Numbered from the stretch's first letter, positions 6,849-17,323 are shown. The stretch: DNA of 63,708 nucleotides from Victivallis lenta (GCF_009695545.1 NZ_VUNS01000028.1:1-63708), one strand, 5' to 3'. Program-made: numbers and translations. The notes: generated from the letters alone by a model not told the origin.

Positions 6849-8894
6849 ATGAAAACATTGTTCGACTGTTATTCGCGCATCCTGATCGACAACCACATCA
6901 CCGACCTCAGGCCGGAATATATGGCAAAGTTCGATCCGGAACATTACGCAGCAATGATCCGCCTCGCCGGAATCGAATCCGCCATGGTCTACGCAAGTGA
7001 CCACAACGGCAACTGTTACTACCCGTCGAAGGTCGGCCATGTGCATGCCAGCTGCCGTGGACGCGACCTCTTCGGAGAAACGGTAAAACGGCTCGCCGGA
7101 GCCGGAATCGTGCCGGTGGCCTATCATACGCTCGTTTATCAGAACGAACCCGCGGCACGGCATCCGGAATGGCGAATCCGCTCCATCACCGGCGAAGAGC
7201 CCTCCGGACGCTACCGGTTCTGCTGCCCGAACCATCCGGAGTACCGGGAGTTCTGCCGACAGCAGATCGCCGAGATCCTCGCTTACGACGTGGCCGGAAT
7301 CTTCCTCGACATGACGTTTTGGCCGCAGATCTGCGCCTGCAGTTCGTGCCGGGCAAAATACGGAGCCCCCCTGCCGGAGACGCTCGACTGGCGCAATCCG
7401 GCCTGGGTGAAATTCCAGCGCTTCCGGGAGGACTCCCTCGCGGAATTCGCTCATGAGATGACGACCCACGCCCGGAACTGCCGTCCCGGCATCGCGGTAA
7501 CCCATCAGTTTTCGCCGGTGCTGCACGGCTGGTTCCTGGGACAGAGTTCCGGAATCGCGAGCGCCAGCGATTACGCGTCGGGCGACTTCTACGGCGGCGT
7601 ACTCCAGCAGCGGTTCGGCTGCAAACTCTTCCAGGCATACAGCCGCCGAATCCCGTATGAATTCATGACCTCACGCTGCGTGAACCTGCACGACCACACC
7701 TCGACCAAGTCGGATGAGGAGCTGTTTCTCCACGCCGCGACCACGCTGGCCAACGGCGGCGCCTATTTCTTCATCGACGCGATCAACCCGGACGGTACCC
7801 TGTCGCGGCCCTTCTACGAGCGGCTGGGCCGGATCGTCGCCCGGCTTGAACCCTTCCGCAAACGCGTGGCGGAGCTGCGGCCGTCGCTGCGGGCGGAGGT
7901 CGGGCTCTACTTCTCGATGGCCAGCTGCGTCAGCGAAGAGAAGAACGGCACTCCGCTTGCCCGGCTCCACGAGAGCAATGCGAACAATATGGGTATCCGC
8001 CAGAACGCGACGCTCGACGAGGTGCTCGGAACGGCCGAGATACTGAATCGGCTGCATATACCGTACCGGGTCGTCACCGATGAGACAAAGGAGCTCGCCG
8101 GTTTTCGGGCGATCATCGTAAACCGGGCGGTCTTCATGACGCCGGAGGAGACCGGACGCCTGCGCGAATTCGTCAGGAACGGCGGAACGCTGATCGCGAC
8201 CGGCAAAACCTCGCTCTGCCGCCGCAACGGGGAAAGCAGCGGGAATTTCGCGCTGGCCGATCTCTTCAATGTCGACTATACCGGAGAGGATGCCGGGGTC
8301 GTCAGCTATCTCGCCGCAGGGGAAGAACAGCTCTTCACCCGCGGGCTCCCGGCGCCGCTTGCAAAAGCGAGAGAGCGGGCGGAAGTCAAGGGGGTTGTTT
8401 CGCTCCCCGATTTTCCGCCCGGCGACCCGGAACAGTACGCATCGATTCACTCCGACCCGCCCGGGCGGACAACGGAATTCGCCGGCTGGGTTGAACACAC
8501 GTACGGCAGCGGGAAAGCGGTCTGGCTCTACTCCGGACTGCTGGCGCTCCGTCAGTACTCCCAGCAGTCGTTCGGAGAACAGCTGTTCACACAACTGCTG
8601 CCGCCCTTCCTGATCCGTTCGGAGAATTTCCCGCCCGGCGCGGAACTGACCCTGCTCGAAAGCGAAAAGAAGGAACAGTTCCTGCTCGGAGTGGTCAACC
8701 ATCAGCCCGTGTTGCCGGTGATTCCGCTGCGCGACGTGAAACTGACGATAAAATTCCCGGCCGTTCCGGTCCGGGTCCGCCGCGTCTCGGACGGAGGGGA
8801 GCATCCGTTCGAATTCCGAGACGGAGAGCTTACCATCGCGCTGAAACGGCTCGAACACATTGAATTATTTGAAATCGAGGTGAAACATGTCTGA
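6849..8894 (+). CDS. GHL6/GH42M-type glycoside hydrolase (alpha-fucosidase-like)
   Basis: A 681-residue protein with no signal peptide, so predicted cytoplasmic. Residues about 1-350 form a TIM barrel like hypothetical glycosyl hydrolase family 6 (GHL6), with PVAYHTLVYQNE and a likely nucleophile region GIFLDMTFWPQICACSSC. Residues about 380-590 resemble the trimerisation domain of GH42 beta-galactosidases, and a small beta domain closes the protein. GH151-type alpha-L-fucosidases share this build; the substrate here is not certain. ATG 6849 was chosen over 6822 because AAGAGGA precedes it and the promoter -10 ends at 6819. It overlaps the next gene by 8 nt. Confidence 0.7.
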   Translation: MKTLFDCYSRILIDNHITDLRPEYMAKFDPEHYAAMIRLAGIESAMVYASDHNGNCYYPSKVGHVHASCRGRDLFGETVKRLAGAGIVPVAYHTLVYQNEPAARHPEWRIRSITGEEPSGRYRFCCPNHPEYREFCRQQIAEILAYDVAGIFLDMTFWPQICACSSCRAKYGAPLPETLDWRNPAWVKFQRFREDSLAEFAHEMTTHARNCRPGIAVTHQFSPVLHGWFLGQSSGIASASDYASGDFYGGVLQQRFGCKLFQAYSRRIPYEFMTSRCVNLHDHTSTKSDEELFLHAATTLANGGAYFFIDAINPDGTLSRPFYERLGRIVARLEPFRKRVAELRPSLRAEVGLYFSMASCVSEEKNGTPLARLHESNANNMGIRQNATLDEVLGTAEILNRLHIPYRVVTDETKELAGFRAIIVNRAVFMTPEETGRLREFVRNGGTLIATGKTSLCRRNGESSGNFALADLFNVDYTGEDAGVVSYLAAGEEQLFTRGLPAPLAKARERAEVKGVVSLPDFPPGDPEQYASIHSDPPGRTTEFAGWVEHTYGSGKAVWLYSGLLALRQYSQQSFGEQLFTQLLPPFLIRSENFPPGAELTLLESEKKEQFLLGVVNHQPVLPVIPLRDVKLTIKFPAVPVRVRRVSDGGEHPFEFRDGELTIALKRLEHIELFEIEVKHV

Positions 8895-10089
8895 ACTCAG
8901 AGAGACCTTCGAGGCGAACGGCGGAATCTTCCGGCTGACACCGGCCTGGGTGCCGCGCTCCTTCTGCATTCCCGGGAGGCGAATCAAGCTGCATCCCGAT
9001 GACTATTACGCGCTCGGAAGTGAACGCGGCGGAATCGACGAACGCTGGCTCGGCAGCACGACTCCCGCCGACAACGGCCCGCAGACCGCCCCGAACGAGG
9101 GCGTCAGCCACATCGCCGGCTGCGGCGGATCGCTCATTCCTCTGACTGAAGCGGTCGCGGAACTCGGCGCGGAACTGATCGGCGAACGGCTCTGGAACGA
9201 ATACCATGCCTGGCCGGTCTACTCCAAGTTCTTCGACAACCTCGGCCCTCTGCCACACCACATCCACCATCGGGAGGAACACGCGAAACGGGTCGGCCGG
9301 CGGGGCAAGCCGGAATGCTACTACTTTCCGCCCCAGCTCAACAATCACGGCGGCCGTTTCCCGTACACCTTCTTCGGTTTCGAGCCGGGAACGACGAAAG
9401 AGCAGGTGCGTGAATGCCTTGCAAACTTCTCCCGGGGCGACAACAAAATCACGAACCTCTCCAAAGCCTACCGGCTCGAGCCGGGGACCGGCTGGGACGT
9501 GCCGCCGGGTGTGCTGCACGCGCCGGGCAGCCTCTGCACTTACGAACCCCAGTTCGCCAGCGACGTCTATGCGATGTATCAGTCGCTGACGGACGACCGT
9601 CCTGTCCCGGAAGAACTGCTCTGGAAAGACTGTCCGCCGGAGAAGCGGGGCGACGTCGATTACCTGATCGAAGTGATCGACTGGGAGCTGAATGTGGATC
9701 CCGATTTCGCAGCGCACCGCTTTATGCGTCCGGTTCCTGTGAAGAACCCGGTACCGGGCAGCTCGGAGAAATGGATCTGCTACCGTTCCGACGCAGTTTC
9801 CGCCAAAGAGCTGACCGTGCTTCCCGGCGCGGAGGCCGTCATCCGGGACGAAGCCGCCTACGGGCTGATCATGATGCAAGGCTACGGGACGCTGAACGGC
9901 ATGCCGCTCGAAACACCGGCGATGATCCGCTTCGGCGAACAGACCTGCGACGAATATTTCGTTTCGGAAGCAGCCGCCCGGTGCGGAGTCCGGATCAGGA
10001 ACCGTTCCCATGCCGAACCGCTCGTCATGCTCAAACATTTCGGCCCGGAAAACCCGGAGTGGCGGACCGCCTTTCCGCCGGGCCGGTGA
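8887..10089 (+). CDS. Mannose-6-phosphate-isomerase-like cupin enzyme
   Basis: A 400-residue protein resembling the double-cupin phosphomannose isomerase group. YFPPQLNNHGGRFPYTFFGFEPGTT and LEPGTGWDVPPGVLHAPGSLCTYEPQ carry the His and Glu residues expected to bind a metal. It probably isomerises or epimerises a sugar released by the operon's hydrolases, but the exact substrate cannot be read from the sequence. Its start lies inside the end of the preceding gene, which suggests translational coupling. A broken relative of this broad family lies at 1980. Confidence 0.65.
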   Translation: MSELRETFEANGGIFRLTPAWVPRSFCIPGRRIKLHPDDYYALGSERGGIDERWLGSTTPADNGPQTAPNEGVSHIAGCGGSLIPLTEAVAELGAELIGERLWNEYHAWPVYSKFFDNLGPLPHHIHHREEHAKRVGRRGKPECYYFPPQLNNHGGRFPYTFFGFEPGTTKEQVRECLANFSRGDNKITNLSKAYRLEPGTGWDVPPGVLHAPGSLCTYEPQFASDVYAMYQSLTDDRPVPEELLWKDCPPEKRGDVDYLIEVIDWELNVDPDFAAHRFMRPVPVKNPVPGSSEKWICYRSDAVSAKELTVLPGAEAVIRDEAAYGLIMMQGYGTLNGMPLETPAMIRFGEQTCDEYFVSEAAARCGVRIRNRSHAEPLVMLKHFGPENPEWRTAFPPGR

Positions 10090-10164
10090 CCAGCCGGACG
10101 CCGGAAACCGTATGTTCAACGTTTAAAAGCAGCGCTGTCCTTTTCATCCAACCAGGAGAATATC

Positions 10165-10866
10165 ATGCAGAACCCGAAAAACAAGTTTACCCTGATCGAA
10201 CTCCTCGTCGTCATCGCCATCATCGCAATCCTGGCCTCCATGCTGCTCCCCGCCCTCAATAAGGCACGCGGCAGTTCTTACCGCGCTTCCTGTCTGTCCA
10301 AGCTCAGCAATCTGGGCAAACAGGTCATGTTCTACTGCGGGGACAACAACGACATCATGCCTCTGACCAAGACAAACTACGACGGCGGCTGGTTCTTCGG
10401 CGGCAATCCCGGAGCAGGAACCGCTCCGGGTACGCTGGCACCCTATTTCGGTACGCCGCTCTATTATTACATCGGCAAAAGCGGCGAAATGCACTGCCCG
10501 GCCGACAACCGACAGAATTCCAATCAGTATTTTTATTACAAATCCTTTTCCTACGGCCTGAATATTTCGGTCTGCGGCAGCCTGAACGACCCGACGGAAA
10601 GCCAGCGCGGCCCTTTCAAACTCCAGCGTTACCGGGAGCGGAAAGTGGTCGCCTTCGATTGCGCCGGAGACACGCCGAGCGAAACGACAGTCTCCAATAA
10701 CCAGCATCAGTTTTACGGTTACTGGCAGCAGAAGAGCAAGCAGGAAATCTACCATGACGGCGGAGCCAACAAGCTCTTCACCGACGGCAGCGCAGGCTGG
10801 TGGAGAGCAGCCGAAGATGTAGCCTACACACCGGCCCACAAGCGGTATGTCGTGGAATTTGAGTGA
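10165..10866 (+). CDS. Type II pseudopilin-like protein with prepilin signal
   Basis: A 233-residue protein. MQNPKNK is followed by the prepilin cleavage/methylation motif [17 protein letters not shown] and an anchor helix ending [10 protein letters not shown]. The rest is a beta-rich head that ends with [13 protein letters not shown], the H-x-DG-type motif of the planctomycete/Lentisphaera pseudopilin group (DUF1559-like). It should be processed by a prepilin peptidase and sit at the inner membrane or in a pseudopilus. CAGGAGAA precedes the ATG. Its stop is only 7 nt before the start of the GH2 gene. Confidence 0.9.
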   Translation: MQNPKNKFTLIELLVVIAIIAILASMLLPALNKARGSSYRASCLSKLSNLGKQVMFYCGDNNDIMPLTKTNYDGGWFFGGNPGAGTAPGTLAPYFGTPLYYYIGKSGEMHCPADNRQNSNQYFYYKSFSYGLNISVCGSLNDPTESQRGPFKLQRYRERKVVAFDCAGDTPSETTVSNNQHQFYGYWQQKSKQEIYHDGGANKLFTDGSAGWWRAAEDVAYTPAHKRYVVEFE

Positions 10867-10873
10867 GAAGGGA

Positions 10874-13800
10874 ATGAACACGGTGAAATACCTTTTGCTG
10901 CTGCTGTTGCTGGCGGGAACGATACTGCCGGCGGAGGGAACCGTTGCGACTCCCGTGCCGCGCCTGATGGTCGAATCTCCCGGCCGCTCAGAATATCTGT
11001 TAAATGGACTCTGGCATTTCAAGCCCTTCGACCGAATGCCGGGTCAGCGGGAAAGCGCCCGTGATTCCGGCTATTACATGCGCGTTCCGGGCGAATGGTT
11101 CAATTTTCTCGGCAAAACCGACCAGCTCACCGATTCAGGCGGAAAAATCCTTCCGGCATTCCCCTTCCCCGCCGGGAAACGCTGGCCGGATGCCGAAATT
11201 TACGGTTTGTACGAACTGCATTTCAGCACTCCGCTTGAATTTCAGGGAAAACGCGTGATTCTGAACCTTGCCGGAATCCAGTTTCAAGGCGATATCTTTT
11301 TCAACGATCATCGGCTCGGAACACAGCACGTTTACGAAAATAACTTTTACGATGTGACGGAGCTGCTGACGGAACAGAAAACCAATGTCGTAAAAATCGC
11401 CCTCCGTCCGTTTCTGGAAGTGCCGAATGCGTTCGGAAATCCCGGCGTAACCCGCCGGCTTACGCACGGCGGAATCATGCACGATGTACGTCTCTTTGTA
11501 CTGGAACACAGCGTTATGGCACGATACGCGCTGATCGACACCACCCGGGAACCGCGCCGCGCCAAAGTAAAAGTCCGGCTGGAAAACTACGGCGGACCGC
11601 GTTGCGCCGAGGCACAGTTGACGCTCCACAGCGACGGCCTCCCCCGGAAAACAGTGACAAGGAAAATCGAATTGCCTACCGGACGCTCTTACGCGGAGCT
11701 GGAACTTCCGCTCGACGGCATCGAATTCTGGGAACCGGAGGCCCCGAAACTTCACCGGCTCGATTTTCGCCTGAATGAGAGTGGAAAAATCATCGCATCG
11801 ATCCCTGAAACCATCACAGGTTTCAGGGAAGTCAGGCTGGAAGGGACACGTCTTCTGGTCAACGGAGTAGCCCGTACCCTGTTCGGCGAGAGCGGCTCGC
11901 GTCTCGATCTCCTGATGAACCAGTGTACCGGAGTATATCCGGCACAGCAGCTCTCCAGCATGCGGGCCATGGGTTTCAACTATGTCAACATGCTCGATTT
12001 TCCGACGCAGGAACCGATTCTGGCAGCTGCCGATCGGATCGGCATTTTCCTCGGTCCCGTAATCAAGCAGGATGCCGACTTGATCTTCAAGAAGCATGCG
12101 GCGTTTCCCGGCCTGACCCGACTGGATGGGAAAACGATTCCGGAAGACGAATTCGCCCGTTTCCGCAAACAGTTCACCGACCTCTCCGAATATTACGCAA
12201 CTCATCCCTCCGTGCTGGCGTATGTGCGGATGTTCAACTGGCTCTGCGACTGTGAGCTTGCCTACAATCCCCATCTCGCCGGGCGGCGCGAGCATTCCTC
12301 CGATGAACGGGCCGCTTTCGCCGACCGGATTCTGGCGGAGACCGGCGCAATCGATCCGACCCGGCTCAACTATCTTCACCATGCGGGCGGGCGCGGACCG
12401 ATTTACACCCATAACCGTTACTGGAATTGCGCGGTTCCATTGCAGGAGAAAGCCGATTTTCCCAAGCTGTGGGCGGCTGACCGCTCTCCGGACAAGATGC
12501 CCTTTTTCGTGACCGAGGGAAACCTTTTTCCGGGCTGGCCGAGTCTCTATCCGAAATGGGGAAATTCACCGCGCAATCCCGCCTGGCGCGGATTATATGG
12601 ACCGTATGCAGTACGGGAGATTTCCGCTCTGGACCTCGGCGCCGCGGCCTATTACCTGCCGGCAGACGAACGCGCGATACGCCCTGCCCATATCCGTTCT
12701 CTCATCACTCAGGCGGGCGCGATGCGTCATTACGGAACGCTCGGTCACATGATGCACACTGATTCCTATTGCGGTTATGAGCCCGGAAAAATGATCGATA
12801 CGGCCGATGAACTCTCCGACAACGTTCCGGGATTCGTCAGCATCAACCACCTCTGGCGTCATCAGCATCCTTCGACCAGACTGACCTCGCTCGGAGAAGC
12901 GATGCTGCATGCTTTCAGCAGCAACACATTCTACCTGATGGGACCGCCGGATGCTCCGACCACGGCGCCGCATAATGAATACGGCGGCCGAACCATCGAG
13001 CGGACAATGTTCGTCATAAACGAATCGGGAATCCGGCGCGAACTCGATTTCGACATCACGCTGACCGGTGACGACGGCACCGTATGGTGGAGAAATCCGC
13101 TTACGGTCGACGCGGTTCCCGGTTTCCGCAAGCAGTTCGTCCTCCGGCTGCCGCTGCCGGAAGTGAAAAAGCGTACCGGGTGCACTCTCCGGGTCAGAAT
13201 GGCTTCCGTGCCGGGACGCACGGCCGAACAACAAACCCGTCTTGCGGTTTTTCCGGAAAGGAAACCGGAGCCGCTGAAAGGCACCGTTGCCGTTTTCGAT
13301 CCGGAGCATTCTCTGGACATGCTTCTGAAACGTTGTGACTCCGATACCGCAACCCTGCTCGAGCAACTCGAATCGCTTGATGCGGTCGATGCAATTCTGG
13401 TCGGACGTTCCGGATTGAACCTCCGTTTCGGGGAACTGGCAAAAAAACTCGACATCGGCAGTTTCCTGAACCGGGGCGGCCGGATTGTCGTCTTCGAGCA
13501 AGCCGGAGAAAAGCTGCTGAACCTCACTCTGGACGCGCGTCGCGCCCGAAATGTCTTTCCGGCACTTCCCGCACATCCGCTTCTGACCGGACTGGAAGCG
13601 GAGGATCTCTCCAACTGGCAAGGCGGCAGTTCGCTTCTGAAGGCGTTTCCGCCTGCTCCGGCCGGATTCCACTGGAGTGAACCGATCGTGACCAGCGTGG
13701 ATGGAATTGTGGCGAGTTATCCCGTCGAAAAGCCGCATGTTGGAAATTTTATCCCGATTCTGGAATCTGGATTCGACCTGCAATTCACGCCGCTGCTGGA

Positions 13801-15064
13801 ACTCCATCACGGTTCAGGCCGGGTCTGGTTCTGCCAGCTCGATCTTACAAACCGGATCGGTCTCGATCCGGCCGCAACACTACTGGCGGAGAATTTGCTG
13901 AAACTCGCCCTCGAACCGTCCGAACGGAAGCCGGTCCGGGCCGGATACGCCGGCAATGAGACGGGACGTGCCTTCCTGTCCGGACTCGGCCGCAGTACGA
14001 AAGCGTTCCGGCCGGGCGATACGCTTCTGATCCTCGGACCGGAAGCGGATCGGCAGCTCACCGCCGGGGCTGTCGAATCACACCTCCGTTCCGGAGGAAC
14101 GGTTCTCACGCTGCCCGGCGCTCCGGCCGCACTGCTGCCGATTCGGCCCGAACCGGCGGTTTTCGAAGGCGTCAACGGATTCTCCTCGTGGGAAGAAGCC
14201 CGGCAGAACAGATTGCCGGCAAGCCTCTCCGATCTCTTCTTCCGCACTCCGGTTCAGCTGCCGGGCTGGCGGTTTGCCGGAGGGACCGGTTCCCCGCTGC
14301 TCGGCGAAGTACCGTTCGGTTCCGGCAGAATCATCTGCTGCAATCTGCCGACAGAACTGCCGGCGGAAAATATTTACCGCATGAAACCCGTACGGCTCTG
14401 GTCGGTGCTGCTCACATCGCTCGGCCTTCAGGATGAGAGTTTCGATGCCGGTGAAATGCTCGCGTCGGCGGGAGCCTCCATGTTCGTTCCGCTCGGAGGA
14501 AGCGCCGATTTTCGTCTTGATCCGGACGATATCGGCCTGAAGGACAACTGGTATCTGCCGAACTCCGCGGTCAACCGGAACGAATGGCGGAAAATCACAG
14601 TACCCGGCGCCTGGGAAAAAACGCCCTTTCTGGAAAATTTCGGTCCGCCGAATCCGCCTCCCGCCGCGCCGGAGTACGACGGCATCGCCTTCTACCGGTT
14701 TGAAGTCATGATTCCGGAATATCTCCGCGGGCGGAAATGCATCCTGAATCTCGGAGTTGTGGACGATTTCGATACAACCTTCTTCAACGGCCGGAAAATC
14801 GGCGGAATGAACGCAGCGTTCGGCCCGCAAACCTACACGACCAATCGCGTCTACCGGGTGCCGGAACAACTGATCCGGTATGGACAAACAAATACGATCA
14901 CAGTCCGGGTCGAGGACAACGCCGGCGCCGGAGGTATTGTCCACGGCAAGCTGCGGCTGGAATTCACCTCCGGACAAAACAAAACGGCGAAGTCCGCCTA
15001 CCTGCCGGGACAAAGCATATTCGAGATATTCGGTACAACACCGTATTACAATGAACAATGGTAA
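10874..15064 (+). CDS. Very large secreted GH2-family glycosidase
   Basis: A 1396-residue protein with signal peptide MNTVKYLLLLLLLAGTILPAEG. Residues about 20-330 are the GH2 sugar-binding jelly roll and immunoglobulin-like domain (LNGLWHFKPFD, FFNDHRLG). Residues about 330-700 are the TIM barrel, with Glu461 (CDCELAYN) as a possible acid/base and Glu548 (FFVTEGNLF) as the likely nucleophile. A long middle part resembles glutamine-amidotransferase-like and beta domains (SFLNRGGRIVVFEQAG). Residues about 1230-1380 are a second jelly roll. It may act as a beta-galactosidase, glucuronidase or mannosidase. ATG 10874 was chosen for the signal peptide and GAGAAGGGA; the frame is open upstream into the pseudopilin gene. 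Confidence 0.85.
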   Translation: MNTVKYLLLLLLLAGTILPAEGTVATPVPRLMVESPGRSEYLLNGLWHFKPFDRMPGQRESARDSGYYMRVPGEWFNFLGKTDQLTDSGGKILPAFPFPAGKRWPDAEIYGLYELHFSTPLEFQGKRVILNLAGIQFQGDIFFNDHRLGTQHVYENNFYDVTELLTEQKTNVVKIALRPFLEVPNAFGNPGVTRRLTHGGIMHDVRLFVLEHSVMARYALIDTTREPRRAKVKVRLENYGGPRCAEAQLTLHSDGLPRKTVTRKIELPTGRSYAELELPLDGIEFWEPEAPKLHRLDFRLNESGKIIASIPETITGFREVRLEGTRLLVNGVARTLFGESGSRLDLLMNQCTGVYPAQQLSSMRAMGFNYVNMLDFPTQEPILAAADRIGIFLGPVIKQDADLIFKKHAAFPGLTRLDGKTIPEDEFARFRKQFTDLSEYYATHPSVLAYVRMFNWLCDCELAYNPHLAGRREHSSDERAAFADRILAETGAIDPTRLNYLHHAGGRGPIYTHNRYWNCAVPLQEKADFPKLWAADRSPDKMPFFVTEGNLFPGWPSLYPKWGNSPRNPAWRGLYGPYAVREISALDLGAAAYYLPADERAIRPAHIRSLITQAGAMRHYGTLGHMMHTDSYCGYEPGKMIDTADELSDNVPGFVSINHLWRHQHPSTRLTSLGEAMLHAFSSNTFYLMGPPDAPTTAPHNEYGGRTIERTMFVINESGIRRELDFDITLTGDDGTVWWRNPLTVDAVPGFRKQFVLRLPLPEVKKRTGCTLRVRMASVPGRTAEQQTRLAVFPERKPEPLKGTVAVFDPEHSLDMLLKRCDSDTATLLEQLESLDAVDAILVGRSGLNLRFGELAKKLDIGSFLNRGGRIVVFEQAGEKLLNLTLDARRARNVFPALPAHPLLTGLEAEDLSNWQGGSSLLKAFPPAPAGFHWSEPIVTSVDGIVASYPVEKPHVGNFIPILESGFDLQFTPLLELHHGSGRVWFCQLDLTNRIGLDPAATLLAENLLKLALEPSERKPVRAGYAGNETGRAFLSGLGRSTKAFRPGDTLLILGPEADRQLTAGAVESHLRSGGTVLTLPGAPAALLPIRPEPAVFEGVNGFSSWEEARQNRLPASLSDLFFRTPVQLPGWRFAGGTGSPLLGEVPFGSGRIICCNLPTELPAENIYRMKPVRLWSVLLTSLGLQDESFDAGEMLASAGASMFVPLGGSADFRLDPDDIGLKDNWYLPNSAVNRNEWRKITVPGAWEKTPFLENFGPPNPPPAAPEYDGIAFYRFEVMIPEYLRGRKCILNLGVVDDFDTTFFNGRKIGGMNAAFGPQTYTTNRVYRVPEQLIRYGQTNTITVRVEDNAGAGGIVHGKLRLEFTSGQNKTAKSAYLPGQSIFEIFGTTPYYNEQW

Positions 15065-15076
15065 AGAGAGAGAAAC

Positions 15077-15787
15077 ATGAAGCTCTTCCACATCATGCTG
15101 CTTTCGGCACTGGCCGGTCTTCTTCCGCTCGGAGCGGGGAAAATTCCAGGAGAAAACGAACTCGTCTTTCGCTACGTTCCGTCCGATGAGCCCGCTCTGG
15201 CGGAAATGGGCGGCTCGGTCCTTGGAACGTACCTGCCGGGCAATATGGAACTTGCCGAAGAAAACGGCCGGAAAGTGCTCCGGTTTCGGAATCCCGGTTC
15301 CGGCGCGCTGACTTTTCCCCTGACCGGCAATCTGACGCACGCAGAGGGAACGCTCCTGATGGATATCGCTTATGACTTCGATCCGGCGGAGGTTCACGCC
15401 GCCGTGCAGAAAGCCGGAAAGTGGAGCCGGCAGTTCTTCCTGTTCCGGGCCGACAAGGACGGAAAAGGCGTCGCACTGTACCTGGATATCATCAGTAAAA
15501 GCAAGCCCGGCAACATCACGGTCGGCGTGATGGCAGCCGGGGAACAGCATCAATGGAACTATGTCTCCGCACTCCGTAACGAAACCGCATTGCCCCGCGG
15601 CCAGAGATGTACGATCGGTTTCACCTGGAAACGGAATCGGTTCGCAATCATCGTAAACGACACGGTTTTCCCGGAGGCCGACGTGGGCAGACCACCCGCC
15701 TGGGGACCGACTTTCCACTTCGGAGGGGCCGGAACCTTTCCCGGCCGGCTTTACGAAGTCCGCGCCTATTGCAAATCCGCGCTCTGA
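15077..15787 (+). CDS. Secreted LamG/concanavalin-like protein
   Basis: A 236-residue protein with signal peptide MKLFHIMLLSALAGLLPLGAG. The mature part reads as a single jelly-roll beta sandwich: GTLLMDIAYDFDP, QRCTIGFTWKRNRFAIIVND and TFHFGGAGTFPGRLYEVRAY follow the strand pattern of LamG or laminin-type carbohydrate-binding modules. No catalytic residues are evident, so it probably binds the substrate attacked by the GH2 enzyme whose gene ends 12 nt upstream. It is the last gene of the operon and converges with the GH10 gene 28 nt away. Confidence 0.6.
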   Translation: MKLFHIMLLSALAGLLPLGAGKIPGENELVFRYVPSDEPALAEMGGSVLGTYLPGNMELAEENGRKVLRFRNPGSGALTFPLTGNLTHAEGTLLMDIAYDFDPAEVHAAVQKAGKWSRQFFLFRADKDGKGVALYLDIISKSKPGNITVGVMAAGEQHQWNYVSALRNETALPRGQRCTIGFTWKRNRFAIIVNDTVFPEADVGRPPAWGPTFHFGGAGTFPGRLYEVRAYCKSAL

Positions 15788-15815
15788 GGGCTCCGGCCTT
15801 CCGGTCGTTTTTCCG

Positions 15816-17141
15816 TCAGTCGGGGGAGAGCGTGAATTCGCGGACGCCGTCCTTCGAAAGCGTGATCCGGCGCGTGAAACTGCCGCCGTCGTACCGGACT
15901 TCAACCTCGTAGTCGCCGTAGAAGCCGTGGAAACGGTTGTCGCCGCCGTCGGCGTAATCGAAACCGGTTTCGGTACGCCACTCCGTCCGGATCAGCCGTT
16001 CCAGCGTCCGGAAGGCCGGTTTCGGCGCGAAGTCGTAGCCGACCAGCCCGGCGCGCAGACGGTTTTCGCCCTCCTCGCTGCCGAGCGGCGCATAAGCGGC
16101 GGTTCCATCCACCAGATTCCACCAGACGATCGCCTCGGTCGCCGGATGGCTGAACCAGAGCCGGTAGAGCCGCTCGACCGCCAGCTCCTGGAAACGGTCG
16201 CCGTCGCCGAGATCGCGGCGGCTAAGGATGCTGACCTCCGAAAAGTTGATCGGCAGATTCAGCTTCGCGTACTGGTCGAGACAGCCGAAGATGATCCGCG
16301 CATTCAAAGCGCGCTCGCTGTCGCGGAGCATCGGTTCGAACATGTGGAACTGAAGCCCGAGACCGCCGACCGGCAGATTCCGGTCCAGCAGCCGCCGCAC
16401 CAGCAGATAGACCGGAGAATAGTCTCCCTGGCAATCCCACCAGCGGCAGTCGTCGTTGTAGATCAATTGCGCGGACGGCGAAAAACAGCGGTCGGCAAGA
16501 CGGAACGCGAACTCGACATGATCGTCGCCGAGCGGAAAGTCACGGCTGTATTCGAGCGGGTAACGGGTCTGCGCCTCGTTGACCGCGTCCCAGATGCCGA
16601 TCCGGTCCCCGTAGCGATCGGAAATTTCGCGGAACCGCTTTTCGAGCAGCCGCCGCACCGGCTTCCGATCCCCCGGCAGCCAGGAAGGCCTGAACTGGTG
16701 CCAGCAGAGCGGATGCCCCTTCGGCGTGATGCCGTAACGGTCGCAGAATTCAAGGACGCGGTCCGGCGGCGGACGGCGGTAAACCGGCTCGCTGCCGCAG
16801 CCGAACCGCGGCCTGCCGGCCTCCGGCTCAAGATCGGACCAGTAAAACGGCACGACAGCCAGGTTGAAAATCGAGGCGAACACCTCTTCGTACCGCCTGT
16901 TCTGCTCTTCCGACGGAAACTGATCCACCATGAACGCATTGCAGCCGAATTTGTACTCCGACGCCAGCTGGCGGAGCCGAACCGTCGCGCCGGAGAGCGG
17001 CCGGCCGTCGGCCCCCTTCAGGAAAATACGCCCGAACCCCTTCCGGTACAGCTCGGTGCCGACCCGGATCCTGAAATCGATTTCAGAGTCTTCGACCAGA
17101 AGATTCTTCAGCAGCCGTTCGGCTTCTTCACTCATCGCCAT
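15816..17141 (-). CDS. GH10 xylanase-like enzyme without signal peptide
   Basis: A 441-residue glycoside hydrolase of family 10. It has WSDLEPEAGRP near residue 101, KGHPLCWHQ near 141, acid/base Glu189 in WDAVNEAQ, GLGLQFHMFEP near 261 and nucleophile Glu302 in LPINFSEVSI. A short N-terminal beta region (about 20-60) precedes the barrel, and residues about 385-440 form a small beta tail. There is no signal peptide, so it would act in the cytoplasm on imported xylo-oligosaccharides unless exported another way. ATG 17141 is preceded by AGGAGG at a spacing of 9; a TTG three codons upstream is less likely. Confidence 0.9.
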   Translation of the reverse strand: MAMSEEAERLLKNLLVEDSEIDFRIRVGTELYRKGFGRIFLKGADGRPLSGATVRLRQLASEYKFGCNAFMVDQFPSEEQNRRYEEVFASIFNLAVVPFYWSDLEPEAGRPRFGCGSEPVYRRPPPDRVLEFCDRYGITPKGHPLCWHQFRPSWLPGDRKPVRRLLEKRFREISDRYGDRIGIWDAVNEAQTRYPLEYSRDFPLGDDHVEFAFRLADRCFSPSAQLIYNDDCRWWDCQGDYSPVYLLVRRLLDRNLPVGGLGLQFHMFEPMLRDSERALNARIIFGCLDQYAKLNLPINFSEVSILSRRDLGDGDRFQELAVERLYRLWFSHPATEAIVWWNLVDGTAAYAPLGSEEGENRLRAGLVGYDFAPKPAFRTLERLIRTEWRTETGFDYADGGDNRFHGFYGDYEVEVRYDGGSFTRRITLSKDGVREFTLSPD

Positions 17142-17323
17142 ATTCGCCAACCTCCTGCAATCCCCGAAAAGTTGCCTGGTCTTCGGACCCGGGCTCCGAT
17201 CCCCGCCTCCGGCGGACTTCGGCCGCTTCCCGGGGCCCCGCGCTCTCTACAGGGAAAGGCATTGTTCATGTTTCGATGGAATCGACACACCGTCTCCCGC
17301 TTGAACTTTCACTCCTAAAATAA

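Noticed and set aside
14078-15904. A 608-residue minus-strand frame
   Set aside because: Antisense to the end of the GH2 gene and the LamG-like gene, both of which have signal peptides and clear folds.
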